64,000 nt of DNA, from assembly GCA_910577105.1 (NCBI GenBank), contig CAJTMB010000001.1, positions 1-64,000 of the forward strand, written 5' to 3'. This DNA is from an uncultured Lachnospiraceae bacterium (GTDB lineage: Bacteria; Bacillota; Clostridia; Lachnospirales; Lachnospiraceae). The notes beneath the pieces are model-generated. The model saw only the letters and a list, made by a program, of their open reading frames with translations, was not told the DNA's origin and searched no databases. Positions within the stretch are counted from its first letter, which is position 1. Every line of letters begins with the position of its first letter. Positions 16,240 to 25,689 of the stretch are shown here, piece by piece. Position numbers and translations under genes: made by a program.

Positions 16240-17064
16240 TTATTTTTTGTAAACCTTATACCTATGATGGCCTATCCTGTCCTTTTCGGGCGGGAGTTCC
16301 ATATAATTTCCGTAGATATGCCTAAGCACCGTATCATATGCCTTCGGCACCCTGAATTCGTATTTGTCAAAGGACATCCTGTCATATTCGTCAAACCATG
16401 CCCTCTCAAAAATATCTTTTTCACCGCCTGAAAGCCAGACAATACAGCCCACATAGCGGCTGGCATCGTAATCCTTCCGGCGTGCCAGTTCTGCCAATTT
16501 ATCCTGAAACCTGTCTTTTCCGCATAGCTTTGCAAATAAAAATACCGGAAACTTGATTAATTTGCGTAGGAAAGAGGTTGTATTTTCTATTGCAAACCGA
16601 TTTCTGGTTGCCTGATAGCACAAGGAAGACAATCTGTCGCCCTTCAAGCCGTATGCAAGCGCCTCCTCTTTTGAACCGCCCAGCCCGTCATAGGGATAAA
16701 TATCGATAAATATCCCCATTCCGTATTCCTTTTCATTATCCATGACAATCCTGTACCTGTCATCACTGATGCGCGTAATCATATAGGGATATGCGTCGCA
16801 GACATCATGGTTAAACACCTTTAAATAGGGATGCCCCGCAAAGTTCGTATCCAGGTAAGCCAGTAATTTATCGTAATCCGGTCGCGGCATCATAATATCC
16901 ACATCGTCATCCCATGGAATATAGCCCTTATGCCGTACTGCCCCAATCAAGGTTCCGTAAATCAGGAAATACCGAAATCCCTGTGCTTCGCAGATGTCCG
17001 CAATGGTTTTCAATATTTCCAATGAAATTTTCTGCATATCCTTCAGCGAAATTTCTTCTGTCAT
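16240..17064 (-). CDS. licD: LicD family phosphocholine transferase
   Basis: A 274-residue LicD-family protein with the hallmark block GTLIGAVRHKGYIPWDDDVD (residues 37-56), which holds the catalytic metal-binding aspartates. LicD enzymes move phosphocholine from CDP-choline to a sugar in a growing glycan. It is the last gene of unit B and lies just ahead of the unit that supplies CDP-choline, so the substrate is plausible. Some LicD relatives transfer other phospho-alcohols such as ribitol- or glycerol-phosphate, which sequence alone cannot exclude. Confidence 0.9.
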   Translation of the reverse strand: MTEEISLKDMQKISLEILKTIADICEAQGFRYFLIYGTLIGAVRHKGYIPWDDDVDIMMPRPDYDKLLAYLDTNFAGHPYLKVFNHDVCDAYPYMITRISDDRYRIVMDNEKEYGMGIFIDIYPYDGLGGSKEEALAYGLKGDRLSSLCYQATRNRFAIENTTSFLRKLIKFPVFLFAKLCGKDRFQDKLAELARRKDYDASRYVGCIVWLSGGEKDIFERAWFDEYDRMSFDKYEFRVPKAYDTVLRHIYGNYMELPPEKDRIGHHRYKVYKK

Positions 17065-17082
17065 TTTTATTCAATCCTTTTC

Positions 17083-18177
17083 CTAATTTCCTTTATATAT
17101 CTGCAAAAGCTTCTTACACATATCATCGATGCCATATGTCTGTCTGACATGTACCGCCGCTTTTTCCGCTTTCTTAAGGCATTCTCCGTAATTATCAATG
17201 GCATAGGCAAGTTTTTTGGCCAATGCTTCCGCATCTTCACAGGGAAACAAAAGTCCATAGGTTTCGTCTCCCATGATTTCCGCCGGACCGTTTAAATTGC
17301 TGGCTATGCAGGGCACTCCCGATGCCATCGCTTCAACCAGTGCAATTCCAAAGCCTTCGGAACGGGACGGCAGCACGAACAAATCCAGCGTGTGCAAAAA
17401 AGAGGCAATATCCTCCACATTTCCCAAAAATATAATATTTTCCTCCACATGCAGCCTTTTTGCCTGCTCTTTTAATTTTGAAAGAGCCTCCTGCTGTCCT
17501 TCTCCCGCCGCTCCGGCAAAATAACAACGGATTGCCGGGTTTTTCTCCTTTATCCGCGCCACTGCCGCAATCAGAATATCCTGTCCTTTTTCTTCCGGCT
17601 TGATTCTCGCCACATTGCCTATCACGATACGCTTTTCATCAAAAGTCTTTCTTCCGTCTGTGGAAAACTTGCTTACATTTATGGCATTATAAACCGTAAC
17701 CGTTTTTCGCGGCGCCGCACCATATGCTTCTATGTCCTTTTTCACGCTGTCCGATATGGCGACAATTCTGTCGCATATTCTGTTACGGTACCATCTGCGC
17801 AGCCTGTTTACTGCCTGATACTGTCCCATTCCGTGTATGGTATATATGATTTTGGTTTTCGGAAAAAGGATGGGATGCAGCATCAACAGTTCCGGCGTAT
17901 CAAAGGAATTGCAATGAACCGCCTCAACTCGATGCTTTCGGATAAAACCGGCCACCCTGCGCATCGTGTCAATACGCCCGCCGCTGCCCGCCGGTCTTTT
18001 TTGCAAAAACACGCTTACCCTTTTGTCGAGCGCCCCAAGCAGGGAATCATCATAAAGGTCATTCACAATATAGAGAAATACCTCATTTCCCCCGGCGGTC
18101 ATCTCATTACAGATATCCGCCACCAGACGTTCCGTTCCCCCCATCGTGAAAGAAAACATAAGGTACATTATTTTCAT
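17083..18177 (-). CDS. Glycosyltransferase family 4
   Basis: A 364-residue GT-B enzyme. The N-terminal domain begins MYLMFSFTMGGTERLVADI, with the usual GG loop. The C-terminal nucleotide-sugar domain has VGNVARIKPEEKGQDILI and the EX7E motif in SEGFGIALVEAMASGVP. It is cytoplasmic with no membrane segment. It overlaps the next upstream gene by 4 bp (ATGA), so the two are coupled. The sugar donor is not evident. Confidence 0.88.
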   Translation of the reverse strand: MKIMYLMFSFTMGGTERLVADICNEMTAGGNEVFLYIVNDLYDDSLLGALDKRVSVFLQKRPAGSGGRIDTMRRVAGFIRKHRVEAVHCNSFDTPELLMLHPILFPKTKIIYTIHGMGQYQAVNRLRRWYRNRICDRIVAISDSVKKDIEAYGAAPRKTVTVYNAINVSKFSTDGRKTFDEKRIVIGNVARIKPEEKGQDILIAAVARIKEKNPAIRCYFAGAAGEGQQEALSKLKEQAKRLHVEENIIFLGNVEDIASFLHTLDLFVLPSRSEGFGIALVEAMASGVPCIASNLNGPAEIMGDETYGLLFPCEDAEALAKKLAYAIDNYGECLKKAEKAAVHVRQTYGIDDMCKKLLQIYKGN

Positions 18178-19139
18178 GAGAAAGATTCCTCCTGAAACAG
18201 TTTGCGGTAATAAGTTCCCTGTAATGCCTGCTGTTCCTCGGATGCCTTGTAGCTAAGCTTGTGCAGGGGACTCATCTGCCTGACAGCCTGCCATATTTTC
18301 TCATCATAAGGCTCATAGAGACGCAGAAGCAGAATATGGGGAACGGCATTGCTGAAAGGCACTACTTTCTGCCAGCTATCCGGATAAGCCTCGATTGCCA
18401 GTTCAAACATATCATGAATTAAGTAATAGTCCTGTAATACCCTGTGCTTTTTCCAATATTCATACAAAAGCGCGCGGGTCAGCAGCAATATGGGATGATT
18501 GGTGCAGGCCGTCATAAACCAGCTGGATATTCTGGTACTGTGACCATCCAGACCCGGCTTTAAGTCCTGAAAAGTAAAAAGTTCCGAGTCCAGAAAATAG
18601 TCCGGTATCCGGTCGGAGGAAAAGAACACCGTGGCATCCACCCATGTGCCGCCATAGGTTATTAAAAGCTCCAGACGCAGCAAATCGGACATATGGGTTT
18701 TGCTTATGCCGCCACCTTCTATTTTCTCACTGATATAATCGGGAAAAGTCACATATTGCCTGTAATTGTCCTCCGTTAAAAGGATAATTTCCCTATCTCC
18801 CAGATTCTTCTCAAGGGATTGAAAGCACTTTTGCACCAGCAGGGGGGCATTCTCCATGCCCTGCAGCCAACAGACCCACACCTTACGGCTTTTTTTCATG
18901 GGTATTCGTTCCTGTTCTTTTTCCCAGCCCAGATACTCCTTGATAAAACCATGATATTTCCGCCGCATTTTTTTGAGGATGCGGTTATTGATGGAAAGTC
19001 TGGCTATCTCCAGAGATTTTCTGGAAAAGCCCTGGCATAGTATTTGAAAAAAAGCGTAAAACAGTACATGGGCGCGCCAATACTGCCGGACCATGTCCAT
19101 TCCTCCTGCTTCTCTCCATAATTTTATAAAATGTTTCAT
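18174..19139 (-). CDS. Capsular polysaccharide synthesis-type glycosyltransferase
   Basis: A 321-residue protein resembling the Caps_synth/GT32-like family. The key segment LLITYGGTWVDATVFFSSD (around residues 154-172) matches the YGG-x-W-x-D-A-T motif of that family, where the Asp coordinates the metal-nucleotide. A WVCWLQGMENAP segment near residue 90 matches its usual W-x-x-W-Q-G motif. It is overlapped by 4 bp on both sides with GT4-type genes, forming a tightly coupled trio. Donor and acceptor are unknown. Confidence 0.75.
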   Translation of the reverse strand: MKHFIKLWREAGGMDMVRQYWRAHVLFYAFFQILCQGFSRKSLEIARLSINNRILKKMRRKYHGFIKEYLGWEKEQERIPMKKSRKVWVCWLQGMENAPLLVQKCFQSLEKNLGDREIILLTEDNYRQYVTFPDYISEKIEGGGISKTHMSDLLRLELLITYGGTWVDATVFFSSDRIPDYFLDSELFTFQDLKPGLDGHSTRISSWFMTACTNHPILLLTRALLYEYWKKHRVLQDYYLIHDMFELAIEAYPDSWQKVVPFSNAVPHILLLRLYEPYDEKIWQAVRQMSPLHKLSYKASEEQQALQGTYYRKLFQEESFS

Positions 19140-20335
19140 CTGTTTTCCTCATATCCGGTATCGGTTTCGGTCTGCTTTCCTGTCAGAAATAACGTTTCAT
19201 ACCGGTTCACAATGTATGGCCAGCTATATGCATCCGCTGTCCTTTTCTTTGCCTTTTCCCCTAACGCGCTTATCTGCCCCGCAGACATAGCATCCGCCTC
19301 TGCAATCAGGGCCGACAGGCTGCCTTCTTCCTTCCTCCAATAGAGCGCGGCATCCTCTCCCACCTCACGGTTAAAGCCCACATCCAAAAGCAGGTTAAGC
19401 TGTGTGCTTCCAAGCGCTTCCAAAAGACTGGGATTGGTTCCTCCCACTTCATGACCGTGAAAATACCCGTAAGCCTCTTCCCTTATTTTTTTCAAAAGTT
19501 CCTGGTCATAAACCGTTCCCACAAACTTAATCCGCCTATCACTCCTAAAGTGCAGGCGCTGTTCCAGTTTATTTAAAAAGGCATCGTTGGCAGTTGTGAT
19601 TAACACAAGGTCTTTTGATGTAGCGGAAGCCATAAATTCCTTTATCATAATTTCAAAATTGTTTTCAGGTACAAACCTGCCCACAACCAGATAATATCCA
19701 CATGGAGTAAGCTTATTACCCTCCATCCAGCTTTTATAGCTTTCGCTGTCCGACGTAAGTCTGGAAGGGCTGTTATCTGACCCATAAGCAATAAAGGTTG
19801 TCCGGGGATGATATTTGACGTAGTCCTCCTGTATATAGCGCTCGATATTTTTGCTGTCACAGACAAGCAAATCCGCATGCTTTACCATCAGTTTTTCGGA
19901 GAATTTCCAGTACCGGCGGACCGGCGCGCTCCATTTCCTGCGTTTCCATTCATGCCCGTCCGGGTTTACATACAGCACGCCCCCAAGCTTTTCTATTTGT
20001 TTCTTATAATGGCCTATAAAAGGACCGATTCTGCACGCCAGCACATAAAATACCGGACGGCCTTCCATGCTATGCTTCCTGCAATATCTGATGCAGGCAC
20101 GCAGAGCCGCAATGTCGTAGTATATTGCTTTCGCCGGTCCGATGGAAGGCACCTTTACCATAAAACATCTTGCGCCATTGTGCTCATATTCGGTATTGCT
20201 GTTACCCATGCAGGCCACGTGATATTTGATTTTGTCTTCGGTCTGATATTCCGTAAGCTTCTCCACAAAGGTTTCAAATCCTCCGTATGCTGCCGGAATC
20301 CCCTTGCTGCCAATCATAAATACCTGTTTATCCAT
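19136..20335 (-). CDS. DUF1972/GT4 rhamnosyltransferase-like (Cps2T type)
   Basis: A 399-residue glycosyltransferase. The N-terminus MDKQVFMIGSKGIPAAYGGF is the DUF1972 signature seen in pneumococcal Cps2T, a beta-1,4-rhamnosyltransferase, and in its relatives. The C-terminal GT4 half has VVGRFVPENN and GTNPSLLEALG. An open frame extends 55 codons upstream into the neighbouring GT2 gene, but AGGGGAG lies just before the ATG at 20335. The gap to the upstream stop is then 5 bp. The sugar is likely rhamnose or a similar deoxyhexose by family precedent only. Confidence 0.83.
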   Translation of the reverse strand: MDKQVFMIGSKGIPAAYGGFETFVEKLTEYQTEDKIKYHVACMGNSNTEYEHNGARCFMVKVPSIGPAKAIYYDIAALRACIRYCRKHSMEGRPVFYVLACRIGPFIGHYKKQIEKLGGVLYVNPDGHEWKRRKWSAPVRRYWKFSEKLMVKHADLLVCDSKNIERYIQEDYVKYHPRTTFIAYGSDNSPSRLTSDSESYKSWMEGNKLTPCGYYLVVGRFVPENNFEIMIKEFMASATSKDLVLITTANDAFLNKLEQRLHFRSDRRIKFVGTVYDQELLKKIREEAYGYFHGHEVGGTNPSLLEALGSTQLNLLLDVGFNREVGEDAALYWRKEEGSLSALIAEADAMSAGQISALGEKAKKRTADAYSWPYIVNRYETLFLTGKQTETDTGYEENR

Positions 20336-20340
20336 GACAC

Positions 20341-21291
20341 CTACTCCCCTTTCAATTTCTTTTTGAGGGAAAACAGAAACCGAAAAATGCCAAAGTGCAG
20401 TCTTGCAAGCCATCCTACGATATACGGCAGACTGCGGTATTCCCGAAAATAATACAGACAGGAGGTAAATCCAAACGATATTCCCTGCAAAACCTTCCAT
20501 GCCTTTTTCACAGTCTGTCCATGTTCATGAACCACTACTATCTGCCTTTCATAGTACATACACTTGTGTATCCTTTGCAATCGCTCTGCAAAAATCATTT
20601 CCTCACCATAAAGGAACGTATGCTCATCAAACCCGTTCGCTTTACGGAAAGCATCTGCCTTAACCAGAAAAAAAGCGCCGGACACCCAGTAGACACGTCT
20701 GCTCTCATCCTGCTTTCCAATGTCCAGATTGGTAATGAGCCCGGTAATCTTGCAAAACTTCGGCAGCAGCAAATCAAAATAAGTGAGAAACAGCTGCTTA
20801 CCCGCTCCCGTCTTTTTCCATGGAGTCTGCGGCAAACCGTCCGTCCCCACCAGTTTGGGACCCACGACTGCTACATCCTCATACTTTTTCATGGGTGATA
20901 ACAGTACCTCCATGGAAAAATCCTCCGGCAGTCTGAGGTCATTATTGCTAAACAGATAAAAGCTGTCTTCCGGATAAAAATGTTTTGCCGCAGCAGCTCC
21001 CAGATTATTTCCTCTGGCATAGCCAAGATTTTCCCATGCTGCAGCATACAGATACTCCCAACCCTCTAAATTCCCTTTATAAACCGCTTTCCCACCGATG
21101 TCTGCCTTTGCAGGAACAGGTTTATTTCCCGTCAGTTTTTCCAAAAGGGAAAGATTTTTTTCCCCCTCCTCCGCATTGTCTACAAGCACAACATGCAGAA
21201 TATCCTTTTCTATAAGCTTTTGCCTGAACTCTTTCAAATACCGTATTGTTTTGTCAATCGTTTTGTAGTCTACAATAATCAGTGTAACCAT
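20341..21291 (-). CDS. Glycosyltransferase family 2
   Basis: A 316-residue GT-A enzyme. It starts MVTLIIVDYK, keeps the acidic NNDLRLP motif in place of a DXD near residue 115, and has WVSGAFFLVKADAFRKANGFDE with a following YGEE motif, as in rhamnosyltransferase-type GT2 proteins. A conserved-looking basic C-terminal tail may associate with the membrane. Its ATG overlaps the stop of the upstream ABC transporter (TAATG). Confidence 0.85.
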   Translation of the reverse strand: MVTLIIVDYKTIDKTIRYLKEFRQKLIEKDILHVVLVDNAEEGEKNLSLLEKLTGNKPVPAKADIGGKAVYKGNLEGWEYLYAAAWENLGYARGNNLGAAAAKHFYPEDSFYLFSNNDLRLPEDFSMEVLLSPMKKYEDVAVVGPKLVGTDGLPQTPWKKTGAGKQLFLTYFDLLLPKFCKITGLITNLDIGKQDESRRVYWVSGAFFLVKADAFRKANGFDEHTFLYGEEMIFAERLQRIHKCMYYERQIVVVHEHGQTVKKAWKVLQGISFGFTSCLYYFREYRSLPYIVGWLARLHFGIFRFLFSLKKKLKGE

Positions 21292-23027
21292 TATATATCC
21301 TTCATACTTTTCAAGGTTGCTTTTCCGTCCCGGATTTCATAAATATAATCACAATTCTGGATGGTCGTGAGCCGGTGTGCAATAATAAGCAGTGTCTTGC
21401 TTCCCTGCAGCATTTCAATTGCCTCCATAATGGCTTTTTCCGTTTCATTGTCCAGCGCGGAAGTAGCCTCATCCAGTACCAGTATTTCGGGGTCATTATA
21501 CAATGCCCTGGCAATGCCGATACGCTGTCTCTGTCCGCCGGAAAGCCGCACGCCGCGTTCCCCGATATAAGTATCGATACCATCCTCCAGCCCTTCAATG
21601 AAAGCTAAAAGCTGTGCCTCCCTGAGCGCTTCCCTGACCCTGTTGTCGTCAATTTCTTCTTCCGCAACGCCGAATGCCACATTTCTGCGGATACTGTCAT
21701 CCATCAGGTAAATGGTCTGGGGAATATAGCCAAGTTTTTTATGCCAGCTGTCCATATGCAGATACACATCCTTACCGTCAACCAGAATTTGACCTTTTTG
21801 GGGTTCCAGTACTCCCAGTATCACATCTGCCATGGTAGTCTTGCCTGCCCCCGACGGGCCGATGAACGCCACCGACTTATTTTTCGGAATGGACAGACTG
21901 GCTTCTTCCAGAACATATCTGTCCGCATCCGGATACTTGAAGCAGACTTTTTCCACCGTGATTTCTTTTTCAAAAAGAAGCTGCCCGCTCCCCTTACTGC
22001 GTGCCTGATACATGCGCAGCAGGGCATCCGCCTCCTCAATATCCTTACAGACCTCGTTCACTGCAGAACGGTTAAAAGACATCGTTCCCAGACATCCCGA
22101 CAGCCTGCCCGCTGAAGGCAGCAAACGGAAAGCAGCAATGGCAAAAACGGAAAGCACCGGCAGCATATGCGTAATGTCAGCGCCGTTCAACAGCTTTACC
22201 GCTACGATAATCAGCAAACTGCTGATACCCAGCATTTCCATTAGCGGTCTGGGCACTATGGTCGCCAGCATATACTTCCGCTGTTTATCAGCATAGATTT
22301 CCGCATTTTTCTCATAGCTGTCCAAAAAATAAGGTTCCCTGGAAAGTATCTTGATTTCCTTGATACCGCCCAGGGCCTGTTGTACCCACTGCACCCTTTT
22401 AGCATTGGCGCCACGGCTTTCTGCACCGATATTTCCGATTTTTCTGCGAAAATACCCCATAAATATCAGCACAAGCATTCCCAGTAACACCGCAACACCT
22501 ATGGTAATGGTAACGTCCACAATCAAGAGGTACACAAACAACGCCAGGCAAACGCATACTTCCGTCAGAAACTGCAAAAAAGCCAATACAGACTGAAAAA
22601 AGCCTGTCACATCCTGTATAATGTTGCGCTGAAGGGCAGCGGAGTTACGGGAAAGATGAAATGTATAATCCTGATGCATATAGCAGGACAGCAATTTACA
22701 TTCCAGCCGTTTCTGTCCCTGATAAGTAAATTTATACTGATAATCATATAAAAAAATAAGAAAAAGATTTTTGCAGATATACACCGCTACCAGCAAAAAT
22801 GCCAGAAACACCAGAAATTCATTGACATTGCCAATCCGAAGCCTGTCATAAAGGAAATACATCCAGCCGCTTTCCGATATGCTGTCAGGACTCATGGCAA
22901 CATTGACAAAGGGCATAATGGCGGAAACACCTAAAAGTTCCAGCCCGGAACCTATTACCGTAAGAAACAAAAGCAGTACCAGTTGTGCCCGCTGTTTTCC
23001 GTTAAATACCTTTATTATCCTTTTCAC
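21291..23027 (-). CDS. PglK-like ABC transporter, probable lipid-linked glycan flippase
   Basis: A half-transporter of about 578 residues: six membrane helices followed by an ATPase domain. The ATPase has Walker A GPSGAGKTT, signature LSGGQRQRIG, Walker B ILVLDEATSALD and the H-loop AHRL. The membrane part (for example ARFRLLPSAGRL-like and IKEIKILSREPYFL segments) resembles PglK, which flips lipid-linked oligosaccharide in Campylobacter. ATG starts exist upstream, but GGAGG sits five bases before GTG 23027, so I use that; ATG 23039 is the alternative. A paralogue lies at 29362-31113. Confidence 0.8.
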   Translation of the reverse strand: MKRIIKVFNGKQRAQLVLLLFLTVIGSGLELLGVSAIMPFVNVAMSPDSISESGWMYFLYDRLRIGNVNEFLVFLAFLLVAVYICKNLFLIFLYDYQYKFTYQGQKRLECKLLSCYMHQDYTFHLSRNSAALQRNIIQDVTGFFQSVLAFLQFLTEVCVCLALFVYLLIVDVTITIGVAVLLGMLVLIFMGYFRRKIGNIGAESRGANAKRVQWVQQALGGIKEIKILSREPYFLDSYEKNAEIYADKQRKYMLATIVPRPLMEMLGISSLLIIVAVKLLNGADITHMLPVLSVFAIAAFRLLPSAGRLSGCLGTMSFNRSAVNEVCKDIEEADALLRMYQARSKGSGQLLFEKEITVEKVCFKYPDADRYVLEEASLSIPKNKSVAFIGPSGAGKTTMADVILGVLEPQKGQILVDGKDVYLHMDSWHKKLGYIPQTIYLMDDSIRRNVAFGVAEEEIDDNRVREALREAQLLAFIEGLEDGIDTYIGERGVRLSGGQRQRIGIARALYNDPEILVLDEATSALDNETEKAIMEAIEMLQGSKTLLIIAHRLTTIQNCDYIYEIRDGKATLKSMKDI

Positions 23028-23059
23028 GCTAACCTCCATGCCGCAGCTATCCTGTATTT

Positions 23060-24481
23060 CTATTTGGAACCCCTGCCCGTAAAAATAACCACAATCGTCT
23101 TTAACAGTATCTTGATATCCAGGGCAATGGACCAATTGTCAATGTAATCCAAATCGTACTTTACCACCTGCTCAAAGTCCTGAATATTGCTCCTGCCACT
23201 TACCTGCCACAACCCGGTCAGTCCGGGCGTCATACTGAGTCTTCTCCGGTAATAAAGACTGTACTGTTTAAACTCGTCCTCCGTAGGCGGTCTGGTTCCC
23301 ACAAGGCTCATATCCCCGATTAGCACATTATAAAACTGGGGAAGCTCATCTATACTGGTCTTGCGTAAGAACTTGCCCACCTTTGTAATGCGGGGGTCGT
23401 CTTCCATCTTGAACATCAGGCCTTTTATCTCATTCTTTTCCTGCAATTCTTTTTTCCGTTCCTCCGCATCGGCATACATGGAACGAAACTTATAAAACTT
23501 AAAACGTCTGCCGTTTTTTCCTATCCGCGTCTGTGAAAAAAATACCGGCCCCTTGGAATCTAACTTTATAGCAATTGCTACAAAAGGAGTCAGCAGCGCC
23601 GTGATGAAAAGCCCTGTCAGCCCGCCTGCAATATCCATCAGGCGTTTTACCAGCTTCCCGACATAATCAAAACGGTACAGGGAATAAGTGACTACCGTGT
23701 AATTCCCAAAAGTGCCTAAGCTGCTTCCCCTGCTCTGCCATTCTACTATATCGATACTATAGTGGCAGAGAATACCCATGGATTCAAAATCCCGAATCAT
23801 ATCCCGGATTACTGTCTTGGGCATCTCCTCCACCCGGATAAATACTTCATCCAAAGGAAGCTGTCTGGCTTCCTTCATCAAGTTGTTTCCATCTGCCACA
23901 ATGGGGATGCCGTCATAATCTGTACCTGCCTCCTCTGCATCCACAACGGCTATGGCGGAAATATCATAATACACCGGCAGGCTGCTTTTTAACTGCTGCA
24001 TGGTTTCTGCCAGTTTTTCTTTTTCCACTACCAAAAGTGTTCTGGTTCTGCTCTGTTCCCGGCTGAAATACTTTCCCATCACCACTTTTATTGCCGCATG
24101 TAAAAGAAATGTGCACAATATATTTATAAGAAAGAAATAGCCAAACAGAAGTCTGGAGAAAAACTCTGCCTGTTTAATCAAAAACAAAAAGCAGCCTACC
24201 ACCACAGACATAATCACATTGTACTTAAACACCCTGGTAAATTCCACCAGATACCCGCGTTTGGAAAAACTGCGGTTCCAATCCATAACCAGACTGTAAA
24301 TGACACAGAACAGCAAAAAGCACAGGCAGGTTGTATAATGCATCTCCCTCCTGTTTGAAAAGTCCTGCAAATTAAAGCGGATTGCCACCGCAGCCAGATA
24401 GGATATGATAATGGAAAGCAGGTCAACCGCCAAAAGACAATAGACTCTGGCTATATGATTTTTCTGTGTTGTCTCGTTCAA
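23060..24481 (-). CDS. WbaP/CpsE-type polyprenyl-phosphate sugar phosphotransferase
   Basis: An initiating phosphoglycosyl transferase of about 473 residues that loads the first sugar-phosphate onto undecaprenyl phosphate. There are four N-terminal helices, a central CoA-binding-like domain and a fifth helix. The C-terminal catalytic domain has KFYKFRSMYADAEE, SIDELPQFYNVL, VGTRPPTEDEF and LTGLWQVSGRS. A longer ATG frame would overlap the Wzy-like gene by 76 bp. TTG 24481 has GGGAG seven bases upstream and leaves a 14-bp gap, so I prefer it. It is one of two initiating transferases in this window. Confidence 0.9.
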   Translation of the reverse strand: MNETTQKNHIARVYCLLAVDLLSIIISYLAAVAIRFNLQDFSNRREMHYTTCLCFLLFCVIYSLVMDWNRSFSKRGYLVEFTRVFKYNVIMSVVVGCFLFLIKQAEFFSRLLFGYFFLINILCTFLLHAAIKVVMGKYFSREQSRTRTLLVVEKEKLAETMQQLKSSLPVYYDISAIAVVDAEEAGTDYDGIPIVADGNNLMKEARQLPLDEVFIRVEEMPKTVIRDMIRDFESMGILCHYSIDIVEWQSRGSSLGTFGNYTVVTYSLYRFDYVGKLVKRLMDIAGGLTGLFITALLTPFVAIAIKLDSKGPVFFSQTRIGKNGRRFKFYKFRSMYADAEERKKELQEKNEIKGLMFKMEDDPRITKVGKFLRKTSIDELPQFYNVLIGDMSLVGTRPPTEDEFKQYSLYYRRRLSMTPGLTGLWQVSGRSNIQDFEQVVKYDLDYIDNWSIALDIKILLKTIVVIFTGRGSK

Positions 24482-24495
24482 ATCCCCATCTCCCT

Positions 24496-25647
24496 TTACT
24501 TTTGAAACAATTTTTTCACCTGCCAGAAATGTCCTTCCGTTCCATGTCCCAGCAAAAATACTTCGCTCCATGTGCCGGCCAGCAGCAGAATGACATAGTT
24601 CCTTGCCAGATACACCGAAACGGCATGTGCTTCAAATACAGTATACACGGCAAACAGGACAACCATAAGCAATGCCGCCGCATCCTTTTTCCTGTAACTC
24701 CAAAATACCTGTAAACAGTTTACAAGTACAAACACCGCTCCGGGTATAAAGCCATACCAGTAAAACAGCCTCATAAAACCCATATCAAAATAGTTGATAT
24801 TTTCCGGCACCGAAAACAAGGACCACATATTGATATTACCATAAAAATATCCCCAGCGCACCCTTCCTGTCACAAAACGGTCCATCCAGGAAAAAGGCCC
24901 CTGATGATACCCATACTTTGCTATCACCACAGAAAAGAATACACAGCCCAGTACCGTCAATCCTCCCAGCACATATACCCACCGCTTTTCCTTTAAGGAT
25001 GGCGCCAGAGAAAAAATCAACGCAGCCAAAAGCGTAAAAGTCACGGAAATCATGCCGGTTCTTGAAAGAGTGAGCAGATAGAGTCCTATGTTGGCTGCTT
25101 CCAGAAGCAGTAAATGGTACCATTTCACCCGTTCAAAATACAGATAGATTCCAAGCGTGGTAAGGGCCCAGAACATACAGTGCAGCGCATTGGGATGACC
25201 AAGCCCGATACAGTACCTTTCCAGCGGCGCTCCCGCCCCCCTGAAATTTCCGTCCACAATGGTCATTTTTCCGTAAATCCCAAGTATGGACAATCCCATC
25301 AGGCATACCACTCCTGCCAGCGTCACATAAAAGGTGGTTTTCATCACGTTTTTCAGGTTTATATCCTTGGCGGCCGCCACGAACGCCACAATTCTGATAA
25401 TTTCATTTCTTTCAGTGGCAAAATACGATATTGCCCCCAGCGCCAGAAACGCCGCCATCACCAGCCATTCCTTTAAGGAGTATTTCGTCATGGCAATTTT
25501 CAACGCGCAGAGTGCAAAAGTCAGCCTGAAAAGCTGTCCCTCAATCGGATTGATGTAGGCGCTCTTGTCCACTATCACAATTCCCAACTCTATAAGCAGT
25601 GTCAGGTAAAAAAGCACACCGCCCACTTTTTTTATCTTTTCTTCCAT
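24496..25647 (-). CDS. Wzy-like polysaccharide polymerase/O-antigen ligase family membrane protein
   Basis: A hydrophobic protein of about 383 residues with ten or more predicted membrane segments. A longer loop contains GLGHPNALHCMFW and, later, SRTGMISVTF and YGNINMWSLF. The H-P-N pattern and the loop position are typical of O-antigen polymerase/ligase proteins, which have little other conservation. It lies directly upstream of the initiating transferase and close to an ABC flippase, as expected for a polymerase. ATG 25647 is preferred over TTG 25653 because AAAGGTG is then seven bases away. Confidence 0.75.
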   Translation of the reverse strand: MEEKIKKVGGVLFYLTLLIELGIVIVDKSAYINPIEGQLFRLTFALCALKIAMTKYSLKEWLVMAAFLALGAISYFATERNEIIRIVAFVAAAKDINLKNVMKTTFYVTLAGVVCLMGLSILGIYGKMTIVDGNFRGAGAPLERYCIGLGHPNALHCMFWALTTLGIYLYFERVKWYHLLLLEAANIGLYLLTLSRTGMISVTFTLLAALIFSLAPSLKEKRWVYVLGGLTVLGCVFFSVVIAKYGYHQGPFSWMDRFVTGRVRWGYFYGNINMWSLFSVPENINYFDMGFMRLFYWYGFIPGAVFVLVNCLQVFWSYRKKDAAALLMVVLFAVYTVFEAHAVSVYLARNYVILLLAGTWSEVFLLGHGTEGHFWQVKKLFQK

Positions 25648-25689
25648 ATTCAAACACCTTTCTTCCTGATTTTGACAGAATACATGGTT

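Noticed and set aside
21291..23027. ABC protein as a drug or bacteriocin exporter
   Set aside because: There is no peptidase domain or peptide gene; the surrounding initiating transferase, polymerase and glycosyltransferases favour a PglK-like flippase.
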